This document shows positions 5,113 through 6,905 of a DNA stretch of 6,905 bases, piece after piece. The DNA is from Flavobacteriales bacterium. GTDB taxonomy: Bacteria > Bacteroidota > Bacteroidia > NS11-12g > UBA955. A program made the translations under genes and the position numbers. The stretch's first letter is position 1, and the number at the start of each line of letters is the position of its first letter. The notes below the pieces were generated by a model. That model made no database searches. It was not told where the DNA came from and worked only from the letters and a program-made list of their open reading frames with translations. The stretch lies in contig CANHXF010000091.1 of the NCBI GenBank assembly GCA_947464515.1, positions 1 through 6,905 on the forward strand, written 5' to 3'.

Positions 5113-6905
5113 CTACAAGAAGTCGAAGAAATACTGACTAATCTTTTTGTACAAATGCACGCGATCTGGACCTACCACATTGTGCTTATGTCCTGGATAA
5201 ACAAAGTAATCGAGTTGAGCATTTTTTGCCTTTACCGCCTTGTCTACAAACAGTAAGCTATGCTGCCAAACAACTACGTCATCATCGGCACCGTGGATCA
5301 TCAATAACCGACCTTGTAATTTATCGGCGTAACCCAACAAATTGTTGGCTTTGTATCCCTCTGGGTTCTCATCCGGACGGTCCATGTATCGCTCGGTATA
5401 CATGATTTCGTAGTAGCTCCAATCAATAACGGGACCGCCAGCAACACCTACTTTGTATTTGCCGGGAGTGCGCGTCATTAAACTGGTTGTCATGAACCCT
5501 CCAAAGCTCCATCCATGAATACCTACACGGGTTGAATCGCACCATTTTTGGGATTTTAACCAAGCCAAACCATCCAATTGATCCGCCATTTCTGCTGTTC
5601 CAAGTTGTCGGTGTACCGCATTTTCAAAAGCCAATCCCCGATGAGAAGAGCCTCGGTTGTCCTGGGTGTAAACGATATAGCCATTTTCAGCCATGTAATG
5701 CATCCACAGGTTTCCGCCACCCAACCATGAATTGGTAATCATTTGGGCATGAGGGCCGCCATAAACATAGACAACCACAGGGTACTTTTTATTTGGATCG
5801 AAGTTGCTTGGATAAAAAATGCGGGAATACTGATCGAAGCCATTCACCATACGCTTGTTGATTTCCATTTTCCCAAGTCCAAGACTCGCAATCGGGTTAG
5901 GTGATTCAAAAATGATTTTATGATTTACGCCTTCGCCAATTGTAATTGTAGCCCCGGCAGGTATTGCAGTTTCGGTGTAAGGTAACTTAGTTTTCGTTGG
6001 ACCATTTTGTGTTAAGGAGTTCCCAATTTGATTTGTTACATCAATTAAATAGATTTTTCGTGGAGTTTGATAGTTTGAAAGAGTGTTTATCATTAAGCCG
6101 TTTTCCGCATTAAAGGAACATTTATTTGTGCCGTTGGATGGCGTTAAATCAATGATCTTTGCCGACATGCCCGTTGCTGTCACCTTGCTTTCTTTCCAAT
6201 CCAAGGCATGCACATGTCGCTCCAAGGGCGAAGCCATCGTATTTTCAAACAACAAATATTTACCGTCTTTGGTGAATCCTAATACATCGGTGACTTCCCA
6301 ATTTCCTTTGGTAATTTGCTTGATGATGGGGCGTTTGTTGGCGAATTTAAATAGGTATAAGTGATTCCATCCATCGGACTCGGATTGCAATAGGAAATCT
6401 GTGTTTGATCCTGGGATAAAAAGGGGGCCATTTTCAGGTTCAACAAACTTGGGATGACTCATTTGGTAATCAACGCTAACCAATCCTCCGGAAACCGCAT
6501 CGTACTTGCGTAGCTCCATTTTGTTTTGCTCGCGATTCACCCAGCTGATGTAAACAAACTTGCTATCTGGCGTCCAAGTAATGTTGGTCAAATAGTGGTC
6601 GTATGTGCCCTGCGTATTCAGATAAACCAATCGATCTGACATTAAATGGTAGATTCCCAAGGTTACGGTATGACTGCTATCGCCGGCCATCGGGTATTTT
6701 ATGCTGTTCGCTTTAGCGGGTCTGGATTGAATGCCGAAAAGAGGGTAATCGGTAACCCTACGTTCATCCATACGATAAAAAGCCAACTTGTCGTTGTCGC
6801 CACTCCAGAACAATCCTTTGCTGATGCCGAATTCGTTACGATGCACACTCTGACCATAAACGATGCCGTTGCCTCCGTCTTTTGTGATTTGGATTTCGCC
6901 AGAAC
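5113..6905 (-). CDS. Dipeptidyl-peptidase-IV-like S9B serine peptidase (5' partial)
   Basis: The frame is open to the right edge (596 residues visible), so the signal sequence and first propeller blade, perhaps 100-150 residues, are missing; the internal GTG at 6846 is not the start. Residues about 1-345 are the beta-propeller, including GQSVHRNEFGISKGLFWS and FYRMDE; from about 355 comes the alpha/beta-hydrolase domain. The catalytic triad is intact: Ser466 in GWSFGG, Asp542 in HGADDD and His574 in GHKHN. The oxyanion tyrosine is in VYVYGGPHAQ, and DNRGSSHRG, RQLGT and YTERYM match the S9B pattern. The family removes Xaa-Pro dipeptides (or related tri- or acyl-peptides) from peptide N-termini, usually in the periplasm or at the surface. 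At the usual double-glutamate site that grips the substrate amine I read Asn23-Glu24 rather than Glu-Glu, so exact specificity is uncertain. It precedes the HMG-CoA lyase gene by 11 nt. Confidence 0.93.
   Translation of the reverse strand, partial: SGEIQITKDGGNGIVYGQSVHRNEFGISKGLFWSGDNDKLAFYRMDERRVTDYPLFGIQSRPAKANSIKYPMAGDSSHTVTLGIYHLMSDRLVYLNTQGTYDHYLTNITWTPDSKFVYISWVNREQNKMELRKYDAVSGGLVSVDYQMSHPKFVEPENGPLFIPGSNTDFLLQSESDGWNHLYLFKFANKRPIIKQITKGNWEVTDVLGFTKDGKYLLFENTMASPLERHVHALDWKESKVTATGMSAKIIDLTPSNGTNKCSFNAENGLMINTLSNYQTPRKIYLIDVTNQIGNSLTQNGPTKTKLPYTETAIPAGATITIGEGVNHKIIFESPNPIASLGLGKMEINKRMVNGFDQYSRIFYPSNFDPNKKYPVVVYVYGGPHAQMITNSWLGGGNLWMHYMAENGYIVYTQDNRGSSHRGLAFENAVHRQLGTAEMADQLDGLAWLKSQKWCDSTRVGIHGWSFGGFMTTSLMTRTPGKYKVGVAGGPVIDWSYYEIMYTERYMDRPDENPEGYKANNLLGYADKLQGRLLMIHGADDDVVVWQHSLLFVDKAVKAKNAQLDYFVYPGHKHNVVGPDRVHLYKKISQYFFDFL

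Noticed and set aside
5532..6364. Plus-strand frames opposite the peptidase gene
   Set aside because: The peptidase reading is continuous with its triad and propeller motifs, so these are shadows.
1..6905. Mobile element, phage, CRISPR or defence island
   Set aside because: No transposase, integrase, terminal repeats, spaced direct repeats or defence-type domains were seen; gene content is ordinary chromosomal.

Overview
The window looks like chromosomal DNA from a member of the Bacteroidota. The base composition is moderately AT-rich and start codons lack clear Shine-Dalgarno sequences. The histidine kinase (LytS/YehU type), LytTR regulator, HMG-CoA lyase and S9B peptidase all resemble Bacteroidota forms of their families. 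This placement is inferred from protein character, as there is no rRNA or other marker gene here. Both window edges cut through genes.

The left half is on the + strand. It starts inside an LTA-synthase-like alkaline-phosphatase-superfamily transferase (1-1536, N-terminus missing). Next come a 72-residue single-pass membrane protein of unknown function (1600-1818), a four-TM LytS/YehU-type sensor kinase (1834-2901) and its LytTR response regulator (2891-3619). Gaps are 63 nt, 15 nt and an 11-nt overlap. The last three are very likely one operon: a membrane sensor, its DNA-binding partner and an undescribed small membrane protein. The envelope transferase upstream may belong to the same unit or simply precede it.

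A roughly 260-bp AT-rich intergenic region (3620-3878) follows. It holds several inverted repeats, including a strong operator-like dyad, ACCAATA-GAA-TATTGGT, that overlaps a possible promoter. Downstream lies a small Cro/C1-type HTH regulator, most plausibly starting at a GTG at 3879 and ending at 4196.

The right half is on the - strand and converges on the HTH gene across 29 bp that contain a weak hairpin. Read in its own direction, it holds a dipeptidyl-peptidase-IV-like serine peptidase (6905-5113, N-terminus beyond the window) and, 11 nt later, a complete hydroxymethylglutaryl-CoA lyase (5101-4226). Together they would link peptide breakdown to the last step of leucine catabolism, though a functional link is only inferred from the tight spacing.

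I see no tRNA, rRNA, CRISPR array, insertion sequence, phage gene or attachment site. Most of the window is ordinary housekeeping or envelope content. The parts most worth a second look are the small membrane protein fused into the kinase operon, the dyad array before the HTH gene, and the N-E variant of the DPP4 double-glutamate motif.
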